Part shown: positions 8,314 to 16,733 of the stretch, piece after piece | Numbering within the stretch: position 1 is the stretch's first letter | How the letters are laid out: every line of letters starts with the position of its first letter | Virus record (IMG/VR): IMGVR_UViG_3300005549_000035 | Span: 1-21,273 of that record | From: a virus | DNA length: 21,273 bases | Direction: 5' to 3' (one strand) | Program-made: the position numbers and the translations under genes | Notes under the pieces: model-generated | What the model saw: the letters and a program-made list of their open reading frames with translations, nothing else | The model's database searches: none | What the model was told of the DNA's origin: nothing

Positions 8314-9780
8314 TCAGGGTGGTGTCAGTGGACGCACCGTTAGAAAGCCGTTGAGCGTGCCGGCAAAGACGCCGGTGGCCGTGCAATAGATTCTCACCGT
8401 GTTGACGCCCGACGGCAGCGGCAGCGTCACCTGGAAGTTGTAATTGCCGTTGGCAGCGCCCACCGGACTGGGGTGGTCCACCCCGTTCAGACGCAGAATC
8501 GCCTGGGTGTTGACCACGACAAACCCGGCCACGGTCCAGCTTATATCCAGGGTGAAGTCATACGGATCCTGTTGCGGGTTGCAGATCTGGGCGGTGGCTT
8601 CCACAAATGGGCCAGCCGGATCCACGCCCGTGAACACGCCGTCACCGGCGGCAATGGCAATCGTCCCGGCAGCCGGCGGGGAAATCTGGGTCCACGCCGC
8701 ATCGGCAATTGAATCAGCTTCACCCATGCAATCGACGCCGGAAACCACCTCGAGAGAAAATTGTTTCGTGCAACTGACCGGTGCCCCGTTGCAGGTGGCG
8801 TCACATTTAAGGGTGAAGGTGAACGTGTCTTCCTCGGTGGGCGTCCCGCTCAAAGCCCCGTTTGAAGCCAGCGTAATTCCCGGGGGCAGCGTCCCGCCGA
8901 TCTGAGTCCACACCTCGCTGGATACGCTCGCCGGATCCTGCACCAAGGGGGTCATGTAAGCCTGGCCGTTGGTCGCCTCGGGCAGGGTCGCCCCCGTCAC
9001 AATTTCCATCACGCAAATGGAAAGCGTCTTGGTGTTGGTCACCCCGCGGGCGTCAATCACCTCAACCTCGAAGGTGAAGCTGCCGCTGGCCATGGGCGTG
9101 CCGCTGATAACCCCGGTCGAACTGTTCAGGTCCACCCCGGGCGGCAGGTCGCCAAAGAAATTCCACTCGTAAGAACCATCCGAAAACGTGGTCCCGCCGC
9201 TGGCTTGCAGCCGGGCGCTGTAGCTGTCCCCCAAGCAAATGCTGGGCAAGCTATCGGTGATGAAACAGATCTGCTCTAAAATGGCCCGCTTGCAGGCGAG
9301 CGACTTGGCTTTCTCGTCGGCTTCCGCCTGGGTGAGGGCGACCACGGTTCCGGCAGCCACTTCGCCGGTGAAGGATTGCCCATCCGGACAACTGACGTCG
9401 CATGTCTGGCGCCGATTGCGGAACACCCGCACCGGACTGCGGGGGTTGTTGATCGGTATGTCGTCGGGATTCCCGTTGCCCTTGCGCTTGCCGTTCGGCC
9501 CCGGGGGTATGGGCGGCTGGTGGGGCGGTTGCCACGTTCGCCAAACGCACAATGACGACGAGCGCCGGGCGCAGTCGTTGGCTTCCTGCTGTGAGACCTG
9601 AGAGAAGCAGATCGTTTTGCAACCCAACTGCGCGTAAATCACCCCTAATGGCGGGTTGCCGCGGAAATCGCGGAAGGCCACGAAAACGTCAACATCCGGA
9701 TTCTCTGCCGTCAGATTGGCAATGGGCGAGTCATTGCACGGAAGACACGAGTTTAAAACTAGGTTGCAAGGAACGATCAT
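8314..9780 (-). CDS. Cys-rich structural protein with two He_PIG/Ig-like domains
   Basis: This 488-residue protein starts MIVPCNLVLNSCLPCNDS. The ATG overlaps the nozzle-gene stop as ATGA. About 19 cysteines are present. Residues 1-80 are Cys-rich, followed by a Pro-rich stretch (81-115). Residues ~127-175 carry CPDGQSFTGEVAAGT and TQAEADEKA, similar to the C-P-x-G...A-G-T...Q-A-x-A-D pattern seen in DUF5977-like repeats; a degenerate earlier copy may lie at ~53-80. Two Ig-like modules follow at ~183-258 and ~262-346, each with the He_PIG signature L-P-P-G-[VI]...G-x-[IL]-S-G-T-P. The C-terminal ~135 residues look like a beta-sandwich. The likely role is a surface-exposed tail or decoration protein, possibly binding host glycans. 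Position between nozzle and adaptor supports virion location. Confidence 0.68.
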   Translation of the reverse strand: MIVPCNLVLNSCLPCNDSPIANLTAENPDVDVFVAFRDFRGNPPLGVIYAQLGCKTICFSQVSQQEANDCARRSSSLCVWRTWQPPHQPPIPPGPNGKRKGNGNPDDIPINNPRSPVRVFRNRRQTCDVSCPDGQSFTGEVAAGTVVALTQAEADEKAKSLACKRAILEQICFITDSLPSICLGDSYSARLQASGGTTFSDGSYEWNFFGDLPPGVDLNSSTGVISGTPMASGSFTFEVEVIDARGVTNTKTLSICVMEIVTGATLPEATNGQAYMTPLVQDPASVSSEVWTQIGGTLPPGITLASNGALSGTPTEEDTFTFTLKCDATCNGAPVSCTKQFSLEVVSGVDCMGEADSIADAAWTQISPPAAGTIAIAAGDGVFTGVDPAGPFVEATAQICNPQQDPYDFTLDISWTVAGFVVVNTQAILRLNGVDHPSPVGAANGNYNFQVTLPLPSGVNTVRIYCTATGVFAGTLNGFLTVRPLTPP

Positions 9781-12227
9781 ATAACAACGGTCCAGCCGCG
9801 TCCGCTGAGAGTGGCCATGTTCGCCGCGGATAGCGAGGTATCCAACCCCACCAAGAACACCTGCCCATTGTTTAAGCCATTAGCAACGAGTTGGCCAAGG
9901 ATCGAGTTTACGGTGGCCGCGCTGAACAGGTTTACCGAAAGTTCCAAAATCACCACGCCCACCGGCAGGGTGGGAATGGTGGTGAGTTGGTTCCCGCCCA
10001 CTTCCACGTCAGTCAGACTGGAAGGCAGATTGGTGATCGACGTGATGAAATTTGAGGAACAGGCGAACCGGGTCAGGTTACCCGTGGTCGGCAGCGCCGG
10101 AATGGAAATCAGGCTGTTGGAATTGACGAGGATCGTTTCGGTGTCGACCAAAAGGTTCAACCCGGTGATCGCGCTCACAGCGTGGCCGGTCACCTCGAAA
10201 TAACCCATGTCGTTCAGATTGGCTGTGGACAGGAACGTAGCCAAATCGCCAGTGAAGAAGTTCCCGACGTTGTCTTCCCAATAGGCGCTGGCGGTGTCGG
10301 GCGTCCAGCTGATCGCGCTGACCGGCGGTTCCGGTTCCGGTTCCGGCTCTGGTTCAGGCTCTGGCGTTGGTGTTGGCGTTGGCGCCGCGGACGTAGAGGC
10401 GGAAGCCGATTCTGTTTCAAAGAAATTCGACGGGCCGCATACGCAACTCTTGTAGGGCTCTTTGGCCCGCGGCTGGGCGAACACGCGCAAGCCCCGCAGC
10501 CGGCACCACCCTTTGATCGTGAGCCGGATCTGGAACTGATACCCCTCGGTGGTGGGCCGGGCGTTGTTGGGTTCACACTGGTTTGGCGGCTGAGGCAATG
10601 TGACGGTGGCTTTGAAACCCTCGCAGTAGGGTTGCACCGGGTAAGCCGGGCAAGTGACCGCCTCGGGATCTTCACGGCAATCTTTGGCGGTGCATTGCTT
10701 CCAGGCGTGCCACATGATCCAACACGGATTCTGGTCCACCTTGTATTCCACCATGAAATTGACCGTGCCCAACATCTTGTCGAACCACAGTTCGAGTCCA
10801 TCCAGCTTTTTGAGCATGAACGGATCGCCCCAAGTGTAGGCAGGCGTTTCGATAAACCACGTCACCCGGTCCCCATCGCCGTTGACCTGACTATCCCAGC
10901 GGTTCTGGGTGGTCATTTCCCACAGGTCAATATTCCCGGTGAGCTTGCTGACGATGAAAGAAAAACCACGCGGCAACCCGCCAAAGTCACCTGAGAGCAG
11001 CTGCAGAAAATACAAACCCTCGTACATCCCTTCCCACGCCGGCGGCATCCGGTTGCCGATGGTTCCCAGCAGATCAAAGTCCAGCAGCGTGACCGCCTGA
11101 AATGCCACCCCCTTGAGCGTCTGGAACGGGACCGCTGACTGCCAGAGCCGATTGTCGAAACTCATGCCCGTGGAAAAGCGCATTAACTCACGGTCGTTGA
11201 ATTGCAACAGGCGACCGACAGGCGTGCTGATGGGCACGTTTCCCCACTGGTCGAAATAGCGCACGGCTACCGTCAAGCTGCGGATCCCGTCCATGGCTTG
11301 GTAAAACAGGTCGCCGTTGACGGGCACGACGCACCGGTCCCCCACCGAGCCGAAATCAATTTGTATCACCCGCTGCAACGGCTCGCGCAACAACTTCCAC
11401 TCGGCCCGGGTCGGCGGAACGTCGGTCGCGTAAATTGACCGGCGCGTGAAAACGTAAAGCTGGCCCTGGCCAAGAGCGGTATTGAGGTTGGCTGAGTGCC
11501 GCAGGCAACGAATGTTGCCGGCCATGGTGGGAACGATGAAGGCGTCCCCTGCCAGGGAAACCGGGTTCTCGGTGTCCTTCAGAATCGAGTCCCGGTAATT
11601 ATACGCCGGGGTGCCTGATACCTGGCTGCCCACAATGTCCCCGCCGGCATACTGGCGCCCGAAGGCGTACCAGATCCGGCCCATGTAATAATCCATCGGG
11701 CCAGCCGCCTTCAGTTCGTTGCCGGGATTGCCCACACCCAGAAACCCCTTGGACCGGCGCAGCGTGGCCCCATCCCAAAACAGCGGCAGGGTAGTCAGGT
11801 CGCCAGCCTGAATGACGAGGAACTGCTCGCCCTGAACGAAGAAATATTCCGGCTCGTTGGGCGGCATGGCCGTGCCGGGGAAAGCTGAGGTCAAGTTCAC
11901 CACCGAGTTATCGGTGTCGACGTTGATCCGGTAAATCTGCCCGCCAATGGCAGCGATAAGGTAGGGATTTGCAAACGGCGGCTCGTAGAGGTAGGCGCCC
12001 TGAAAAATTCCCTGCCAAGGCACATTCTGAACAAGTGGCCGCCAGCCCGTGCGCTGCAACACCCCGCCACCGCGCATTGTCGCATTGGTTGCCCAAGCCA
12101 GCTGATTGCGTTTCAGTCCGGTTTCAAATCCAGGGGAAACAATTGTGGGGACAACGCCAGAGTCAATTCCGGCAATCCAATCAAGCTGGCCGTCAACAAT
12201 GCGAACTGTGGTGCCGTTAGTGGCCAT
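9777..12227 (-). CDS. Tail nozzle-like protein with Pro-Glu linker and C-terminal leucine-rich-repeat domain
   Basis: This protein has 816 residues from the ATG at 12227 (MATNGTTVRIVDGQLDW). An upstream in-frame start at 12320 would run into the divergent terminase gene and is less likely. Residues ~1-590 have the character of podovirus nozzle (tail tubular B/gp12-type) proteins: NQLAWATNATMRGGG near the start, then repeated beta-rich blade-like segments with conserved WY and GD motifs. Residues 616-635 are a Thr-Pro/Glu-Pro linker. Residues ~699-760 hold about three 20-residue LRR-like units (LTRFACSSNFITSI, LTDVEVGGNQLTTI). The C-terminus ends NSILGQLV...LSGRGWTVVI, a common ending of phage or environmental LRR adhesin modules. 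Twelve cysteines are present. The LRR part is probably a receptor-binding extension. It is the first gene of the run left of the terminase and has no evident Shine-Dalgarno sequence. Confidence 0.72.
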   Translation of the reverse strand: MATNGTTVRIVDGQLDWIAGIDSGVVPTIVSPGFETGLKRNQLAWATNATMRGGGVLQRTGWRPLVQNVPWQGIFQGAYLYEPPFANPYLIAAIGGQIYRINVDTDNSVVNLTSAFPGTAMPPNEPEYFFVQGEQFLVIQAGDLTTLPLFWDGATLRRSKGFLGVGNPGNELKAAGPMDYYMGRIWYAFGRQYAGGDIVGSQVSGTPAYNYRDSILKDTENPVSLAGDAFIVPTMAGNIRCLRHSANLNTALGQGQLYVFTRRSIYATDVPPTRAEWKLLREPLQRVIQIDFGSVGDRCVVPVNGDLFYQAMDGIRSLTVAVRYFDQWGNVPISTPVGRLLQFNDRELMRFSTGMSFDNRLWQSAVPFQTLKGVAFQAVTLLDFDLLGTIGNRMPPAWEGMYEGLYFLQLLSGDFGGLPRGFSFIVSKLTGNIDLWEMTTQNRWDSQVNGDGDRVTWFIETPAYTWGDPFMLKKLDGLELWFDKMLGTVNFMVEYKVDQNPCWIMWHAWKQCTAKDCREDPEAVTCPAYPVQPYCEGFKATVTLPQPPNQCEPNNARPTTEGYQFQIRLTIKGWCRLRGLRVFAQPRAKEPYKSCVCGPSNFFETESASASTSAAPTPTPTPEPEPEPEPEPEPPVSAISWTPDTASAYWEDNVGNFFTGDLATFLSTANLNDMGYFEVTGHAVSAITGLNLLVDTETILVNSNSLISIPALPTTGNLTRFACSSNFITSITNLPSSLTDVEVGGNQLTTIPTLPVGVVILELSVNLFSAATVNSILGQLVANGLNNGQVFLVGLDTSLSAANMATLSGRGWTVVI
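10323..10382 (-). repeat. Short repeat encoding the Thr-Pro / Glu-Pro linker of the nozzle protein
   Basis: Three TP and six EP dipeptides are encoded by six-base near-repeats (GGTTCC and GGCTCT types on the plus strand). The repeat sits exactly between the nozzle-like part and the LRR part of the protein. Such DNA can change length by slippage in whole-codon steps. Confidence 0.88.
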
Positions 12228-12268
12228 GAGCTTGCACGGTAAGCACTGCGCTAATAAGGTCAACTTCA
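12228..12268. promoter_or_regulatory. 41-bp divergent intergenic region between terminase and nozzle genes
   Basis: This is the only gap between two genes transcribed away from each other. On the minus strand there is a TTGACC box at 12259-12264 without a convincing -10 box. On the plus strand TTGCAC (12232-12237) and TAATAA (12252-12257) are present, but their spacer is only 14 bp. AAGG precedes the terminase ATG by 9 nt. An imperfect inverted repeat (AGCAC-T-GCGCT) lies between. A compact bidirectional promoter is possible; no element is conclusive. Confidence 0.3.
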
Positions 12269-14050
12269 ATGGCCAACTACGTTTCCCTCTACGGCGCCCG
12301 CTGGGAACCTCTTCTTTCACCCGTCACCGTTGAGGCAATTATGATCCGGCGCGGTGGTCGCTGGAAGAAAACCAAGAGCGCGGAATACGTCGGCAACGGT
12401 CTTTACTTCCACTTCAAACGCTTCATCAGCTTGATTTGGCCCGAGCACATTTGGCACCGGTGGAACGAACTGGAACTGGAAGCGTACCTGAACCACCGGA
12501 TCATCGGCGAGATGGGCCCGGCGTCCAGCGGCAAGACGCACTCGGCGGCCATTCACGTCCTGGCCGATTACTACGTGTGGTTTGACTGCACCACCGTGTT
12601 GGTTTCGTCCACCGAACGGGAAATGCTCGAGATGCGCGTTTGGGGTGAAATTAAGAAGTACCACCGCATGGCCAAGGACAGGTTCCCCAATATCATCCCG
12701 GGCAATTTGCTCGAGAGCCGGCTGCGCATCGTGAGCGATAGCAAATGGGACGCTGAGGACGGCCGAGATTTCCGCAACGGCATTTGCGGGGTGCCCTGCA
12801 AAAAGGGCGGCAGCTACGTCGGCTTGGGCAGCTTCGCCGGTATCAAAAACAAGCGCGTCCGCATGGTCGCCGACGAGTGCCACCTCATGCACCGGGTTTT
12901 CGTCGATGCGATCAGCAACCTGAACAAAAACGCGGATTTCAAGTGCGTCGCGCTGGGCAACCCCAAGGAAACCACGGACGCCCTTGGCATGATTTGCGAG
13001 CCTGCCGCGCACCTGGGCGGGTGGGATGGTGGCATTGACCAAGCGCCCAAAACAAAGTCGTGGGCCACCCGCTTTGATCAGGGGATCTGCGTACAGTTGG
13101 TCGGCAGCGACTCGCCCAATCTCGACGGCAAGTTGGGTATCCCGCTTATCGAGCAGAAGTCCATTGACGCGGACATTGCCTTTTACGGGAAAGACTCGCT
13201 GCAGTTCACCATGATGAACGAGGGGCGCATGCCCCGCGGCCAGGGATTGCGCCGGGTCATCACTCGCCAAATGTGCCTGAAGTTCGGCGCTATGGAAGAA
13301 CCGCTGTGGAAGAATACCAACCGCACGCAGATTGCCTTTCTGGACGCGGCTTATGGCAGCATCGGCGGGGACCGCTGCATTTTCGGGCGGCTCGAGTTCG
13401 GCATGGACCCAAACGACGTCCAGCTGTTGGCGCTGTTGGAAACCATGATCGTCCCGGTGAGCGTCGAGGTGGACGAGATACCCGAGGACCAAATTGCCAA
13501 TTTCGTCAAAAAGCGGTGCGAGGAAAACGAGATCCCACCGCACAATTTCGGCTTCGATTCCACCGGACGCGGGACGCTCATGGGCGCGTTCGCCAGAATT
13601 TGGTCCCCCTACGTGGTGCCCATTGAGTTTGGCGGGAAACCTTCCGAGCGCCCGGTGACCTGGCTGCCCACGGACCAAAAGATAACCTGCCGTGATTACT
13701 ACTCAAAGTTTGTCACCGAACTGTGGTACTCGGTTGCCCTCACCATTCAGAGCCGCCAGTTCCGGGGCATGACCGAAGAGGTGATGAACGAGGGGTGCAT
13801 GCGCGAGTGGGGATTTGTCGGGGCCAACAAGATCGAGGTTGAGCCCAAGGACAAAATGAAGCTCAAAACGGGGCGCTCGCCCGACTTGTTTGACGGCTTG
13901 GTCACAGGTGTGGAAATGGCCCGGCGGCTGGGTTTTATCATCGCCACCATTCGAGCGAAGGATTCCACCATCAAAAACGACGAGTGGAAAAACGTCTATC
14001 GCGAGCGCATGCAGCGCCTCGAGACCAACCACCGGCTCACCTACACCTGA
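12269..14050 (+). CDS. terL: Terminase large subunit (DNA-packaging ATPase/nuclease)
   Basis: This 593-residue protein powers packaging of phage DNA into the prohead through the portal and cuts the concatemer. Walker A GPASSGKT is at 83-90 and Walker B RMVADE at 198-203; an LGNP coupling-type motif is at 229-232. The RNase H-fold nuclease half has candidate metal ligands D359 (IAFLDAAYG), D430 (FGFDSTGRG) and D539/D542 (SPDLFDGLV). Start 12269 has AAGG 9 nt upstream. An alternative start at 12341 (MIRRGGRWKK) has GAGG 5 nt upstream, so the first 24 residues are uncertain. It is the only clear plus-strand gene. Its stop abuts the stop of the minus-strand gene at 14051 with no base between, and it diverges from the nozzle gene across 41 bp. 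No small terminase is seen nearby. Confidence 0.93.
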   Translation: MANYVSLYGARWEPLLSPVTVEAIMIRRGGRWKKTKSAEYVGNGLYFHFKRFISLIWPEHIWHRWNELELEAYLNHRIIGEMGPASSGKTHSAAIHVLADYYVWFDCTTVLVSSTEREMLEMRVWGEIKKYHRMAKDRFPNIIPGNLLESRLRIVSDSKWDAEDGRDFRNGICGVPCKKGGSYVGLGSFAGIKNKRVRMVADECHLMHRVFVDAISNLNKNADFKCVALGNPKETTDALGMICEPAAHLGGWDGGIDQAPKTKSWATRFDQGICVQLVGSDSPNLDGKLGIPLIEQKSIDADIAFYGKDSLQFTMMNEGRMPRGQGLRRVITRQMCLKFGAMEEPLWKNTNRTQIAFLDAAYGSIGGDRCIFGRLEFGMDPNDVQLLALLETMIVPVSVEVDEIPEDQIANFVKKRCEENEIPPHNFGFDSTGRGTLMGAFARIWSPYVVPIEFGGKPSERPVTWLPTDQKITCRDYYSKFVTELWYSVALTIQSRQFRGMTEEVMNEGCMREWGFVGANKIEVEPKDKMKLKTGRSPDLFDGLVTGVEMARRLGFIIATIRAKDSTIKNDEWKNVYRERMQRLETNHRLTYT

Positions 14051-14260
14051 TTACTTGGGCGGCGGTTCTGCTGGCGCCGGCGATTTGGGTGTAAGGAACG
14101 CGCCAAGGCCCATGAGCCCTGCCGCGGTGAGCCATTCGCCAGCGGTCCACACACAATCTGAAGCGCCAACGTGCTTCTCAATGTAGGTGCCCAAAACCAC
14201 CAACCCGGCGCAAATGATCGGCTTGGGATTGTGACTGATCGACGCGAAGAGTTCTTTCAT
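14051..14260 (-). CDS. Small membrane protein, holin candidate
   Basis: This 69-residue protein starts MKELFASISHNPKPII. The ATG overlaps the previous stop as ATGA. Two hydrophobic stretches, at ~14-26 (PIICAGLVVLGTY) and ~43-57 (WLTAAGLMGLGAFLT), could form two membrane helices. The short C-terminal tail is PKSPAPAEPPPK. Small size, two hydrophobic segments and position at the end of a late gene run fit a holin or other phage membrane protein, but no family is recognised and no endolysin is adjacent. The frame extends upstream to 14737, but that part overlaps the coupled gene at 14257-14730 and is not used. Its stop directly abuts the terminase stop. Confidence 0.6.
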   Translation of the reverse strand: MKELFASISHNPKPIICAGLVVLGTYIEKHVGASDCVWTAGEWLTAAGLMGLGAFLTPKSPAPAEPPPK

Positions 14261-14730
14261 GGTCTTTGTTCTAGCAGAATTACCCCGCGGTAAAAGCCAT
14301 TCGTCATCGACGGCGCCACCGATTGGGAAATGTTGGTCCACAAGCCGCCAAAGGGACGGTCCGACTTCTGCAGGGTGAAGGTCACCACGTTGCTGTCCCG
14401 CACGCTCAAAGGCGGGGCGAAATAACGGTTGGTCCAGTTGACGGCGTTGCTGGGCAGGCTCTCGAGGCCCGCGGCGTTTCTGGCGGTGACGGTGAACACG
14501 CTCGGACCAAAGACAAAGTTGGTCACCGCTAAGGTCACCTGGCTCACCGTGCTGGTAACCATCACACCGCTTTGGACCATGGGATTGCCGCTGGCCGGGT
14601 GCCAATACAGGGTATAATTGACCACGTTGGTTTCTGGGCTTGGATCCCATCCCCAAGTGATCGTTGGAACGGGGGCAAAAACTCGAAACGCCAGCGCCAG
14701 GACGGCAGTGGCGGTGGCGGTAACTCTCAC
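14257..14730 (-). CDS. FnIII-like protein with signal-peptide-like N-terminus
   Basis: This 157-residue protein starts with GTG; the start overlaps the upstream stop as GTGA, which supports this choice over later Met codons. The N-terminus is a short basic start, then a hydrophobic run (VTATATAVLALAFRVFA), resembling a Sec signal. Next comes one fibronectin-III-like domain (~22-100), with TITWGWDPSPETNVVNYTLYW and later FTVTARNAAGLESLPSNAV, typical of bacterial secreted proteins. The C-terminal third (FTLQKSDRPFGGLWTNIS) is beta-rich and unassigned. It may be an exported or virion-surface adhesion protein. Cys is absent. Confidence 0.65.
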   Translation of the reverse strand: MRVTATATAVLALAFRVFAPVPTITWGWDPSPETNVVNYTLYWHPASGNPMVQSGVMVTSTVSQVTLAVTNFVFGPSVFTVTARNAAGLESLPSNAVNWTNRYFAPPLSVRDSNVVTFTLQKSDRPFGGLWTNISQSVAPSMTNGFYRGVILLEQRP

Positions 14731-15506
14731 GTACCAATTAACCCATGTGCGATAAGAGCGTCAACGACACTCTTTACAACCTGCGCTAATTGAGCGGTGG
14801 TGCAGGTGCCGGTATCAAGGCCGCCGGCGTTCTTGTTGGCGGTGCCGGCAAAGGTGGTCCAGCCGGTGTTGCGCGGGCCAACCACTTGCGTGCCAGCGAC
14901 GGCAAACACAGCAGCGTTGCGAGCGTCAACCTGCGCGTTGCTCACCCGCAGTGCTTCCGTGGCAACGCCAAGAATGGTGGAAATCACCCGAAGTTCCGAG
15001 GTGCGCGTGGCGTGAGCGGCCACATTCCACAAGCTCGAGAGCCGCACTTGCTGCTGGCGGTCGGTCGTGTCCGAGTCCGCCCGAAAGTCCACCGATACCC
15101 CGTCATTGACTGCCCCGCCACCGGCCCCACCGCTGGTCTCGTGGTAAGCCTCGAGCGCCACTGGCTGGGTATTGTTGTTGGCGTCAACCACATTAACCTG
15201 GGTAAACCCCGATTGAAGGATCCCGTAATTGGAATTGTCTGCCAGACGGATTTGCAGCAACCCCGCGCTCACCCCAATGGCTGGAAATGAAGCGGTGGTG
15301 CCGCCAATTTGCAGAGCTGTCTGGCTGTTGGTCAGAACGAGGGCACCGGTCATCGTGTCGCCAGCTTTTAAAACGAAGAGCATATTGGTTCCCCCGCCGG
15401 CCAGTTGGCACATTAACGAGACCTTCACCGCCTGCATTGCCCCCGGCGGGATATAAGCCAGGATGCAATTGGCTTCCTGCAGGATCTCATCCACATCGCA
15501 CGGCAT
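14727..15506 (-). CDS. Tail-fibre-like protein with N-terminal Cys module
   Basis: This 259-residue protein starts MPCDVDEILQEANCIL, 3 nt after the previous stop. Residues 1-36 are a copy of the Cys module found in three other genes here (C-D...A-x-C...P-P-G-A-[LM]-x-A-V...C). The body begins GDTMTGALVL, a phrase common in trimeric phage tail fibres, and continues with Gly/Ala/Asn-rich beta-repeat-like sequence. The C-terminus (TTAQLAQVVKSVVDALIAHG) is an amphipathic helix as seen at the ends of fibre or baseplate-attached proteins. It may attach through its N-terminal module to the same partner as the other module-bearing proteins; this is inferred. Confidence 0.65.
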   Translation of the reverse strand: MPCDVDEILQEANCILAYIPPGAMQAVKVSLMCQLAGGGTNMLFVLKAGDTMTGALVLTNSQTALQIGGTTASFPAIGVSAGLLQIRLADNSNYGILQSGFTQVNVVDANNNTQPVALEAYHETSGGAGGGAVNDGVSVDFRADSDTTDRQQQVRLSSLWNVAAHATRTSELRVISTILGVATEALRVSNAQVDARNAAVFAVAGTQVVGPRNTGWTTFAGTANKNAGGLDTGTCTTAQLAQVVKSVVDALIAHGLIGT

Positions 15507-15509
15507 AAG

Positions 15510-15746
15510 TCAGGGCGTCAAAATATCACAGAGGATCGCCAGCTTCACAGCGGCAAGTGCGCCCGGTGGAATGCACCCCAACAGGCAACTGGCTTGGGTG
15601 ATTAACGCCTGCGGGTCGGTGGAAATGACCGTGCCGTCCCGAATGGCGCAGAGCAAAACGATTTCGACGTAGGGGGCCAAGCCGGTGCTAACCAGGCAGT
15701 CAAAGCAGCTGGATTGGGAAATGAGGGTTGCCGGGTCACAAGCCAT
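15510..15746 (-). CDS. Small protein made of two tandem Cys modules
   Basis: This 78-residue protein starts MACDPATLISQSSCF, 3 nt after the previous stop. Residues 1-37 and ~41-78 are two related copies of the same module. The second reads TDPQALITQASCLLGC, then IPPGALAAVKLAILC, and is closest to the start of the next gene (259 aa). Six cysteines are present. It contains nothing beyond the modules, so the module can exist as a free-standing double unit, possibly a connector or cap for fibres. No family name is known to me. Confidence 0.65.
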   Translation of the reverse strand: MACDPATLISQSSCFDCLVSTGLAPYVEIVLLCAIRDGTVISTDPQALITQASCLLGCIPPGALAAVKLAILCDILTP

Positions 15747-15749
15747 AAA

Positions 15750-16730
15750 TCAGGCAACCTTTCGGATGCCAACGGCGCTAATTTCCAGAACGGCGTTGGC
15801 GTTGGTGAATGGCCAGTAAAAGTTGAGCGTGTCCAGCACCCCGGTGGACTCGTCGAAGAGCCCGGCAATGGTTCCAACCGATGTGCCCACAATGCCCTGC
15901 TCGGCATCAGTGGCGCTGCCAGCAGTGGTATTGGTCGCTTCCATGAGGCGCCCTATCGAGTTTTGCTGCCTGGACAATTCCACCTCGGCAGCCGCATTGC
16001 TTATTTCCATGTGGGTGTAAGTCACAGAGGAAGCCGCGTTGAGATAAACCGGACGCCAGATGTTGTAAACCAGCGCCCCGTGATACCCCTCGGTGGCCGG
16101 CAGACAGTGGCCGCTGCCGCCCGCACCCAGCAAAGTGGTGGTGTTCACGCGCCGGGTCACAAACCGGAACGCCGTGGACATGTTGTAATAGTTGATCAGC
16201 GTGCCGGCGGTGAAGGTGACGCCGTCGCCAGCGCCAGAGCCCCACCGCAAGCCGATGAAGTTTGCGCAAGTCGCGCTGGCCCCCATGTTGGTGGTTCCAG
16301 AGCAAATGCCCAAAAGAGGATCGGCAGCGGTCAGGTTGAAAGACGCCGAGCCGTTCAAGCGCCAAAGAACAGCGAGCTTTAGGCGGGACCACTTGTTTCC
16401 CCACGGCATCCGGCGACCGAACTGGCCATTGGAAATTTGCAGGGCCTGAAAAGCGCGCCCGTCGACGGCAGTGCGGGCCACAATGGTGCCGCCTGTAATC
16501 ACCCCAGTGTTGCCGGCCCACCCGCTGCCGGCGTTCAAGCTGGCCACCGCGCCCACGGCGTAGCCAGAAAAATCGTCCACAGCCAGATCATCGACAACAA
16601 CGCCATTGGCCAAACTGCGCAATTGAACGGCGGTGCAACTACCGGACGCCGAAGATTGGTCCAACTCAAACTGGGCAGAGTCCAAAATTGAGGTGACCGC
16701 GGTTAGTTGGGGAATGGTTTTGTTGGCCAT
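15750..16730 (-). CDS. Tail-fibre-like protein
   Basis: This 326-residue protein starts MANKTIPQLTAVTSIL, an N-terminus very common in phage tail-fibre or adhesin proteins. Residues ~50-310 form a beta-rich, probably jelly-roll or lectin-like region containing GRAFQALQISNGQFGRRMPW, LWRLNGSASFNL and YNIWRPVYLNAAS. The C-terminus is VLEISAVGIRKVA. The start is 3 nt after the stop of the 65-aa module gene. No catalytic motif is visible. It is probably a virion-surface or receptor-binding component; the exact fold is unassigned. Confidence 0.6.
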   Translation of the reverse strand: MANKTIPQLTAVTSILDSAQFELDQSSASGSCTAVQLRSLANGVVVDDLAVDDFSGYAVGAVASLNAGSGWAGNTGVITGGTIVARTAVDGRAFQALQISNGQFGRRMPWGNKWSRLKLAVLWRLNGSASFNLTAADPLLGICSGTTNMGASATCANFIGLRWGSGAGDGVTFTAGTLINYYNMSTAFRFVTRRVNTTTLLGAGGSGHCLPATEGYHGALVYNIWRPVYLNAASSVTYTHMEISNAAAEVELSRQQNSIGRLMEATNTTAGSATDAEQGIVGTSVGTIAGLFDESTGVLDTLNFYWPFTNANAVLEISAVGIRKVA

Positions 16731-16733
16731 AGT

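Noticed and set aside
12317-13678. 453-codon open frame on the minus strand opposite the terminase
   Set aside because: It is antisense to a terminase with intact Walker and nuclease motifs. Its composition (His/Val/Gly/Ala-rich) has no recognisable pattern, and high GC makes such shadow frames common.
14261-14737. Upstream extension of the small membrane protein to 228 residues
   Set aside because: It overlaps the GTG-started FnIII gene, which has clear domain features. The extension is Arg/His/Gln-rich and unlike a protein, and the ATGA start at 14260 fits the coupling seen elsewhere.
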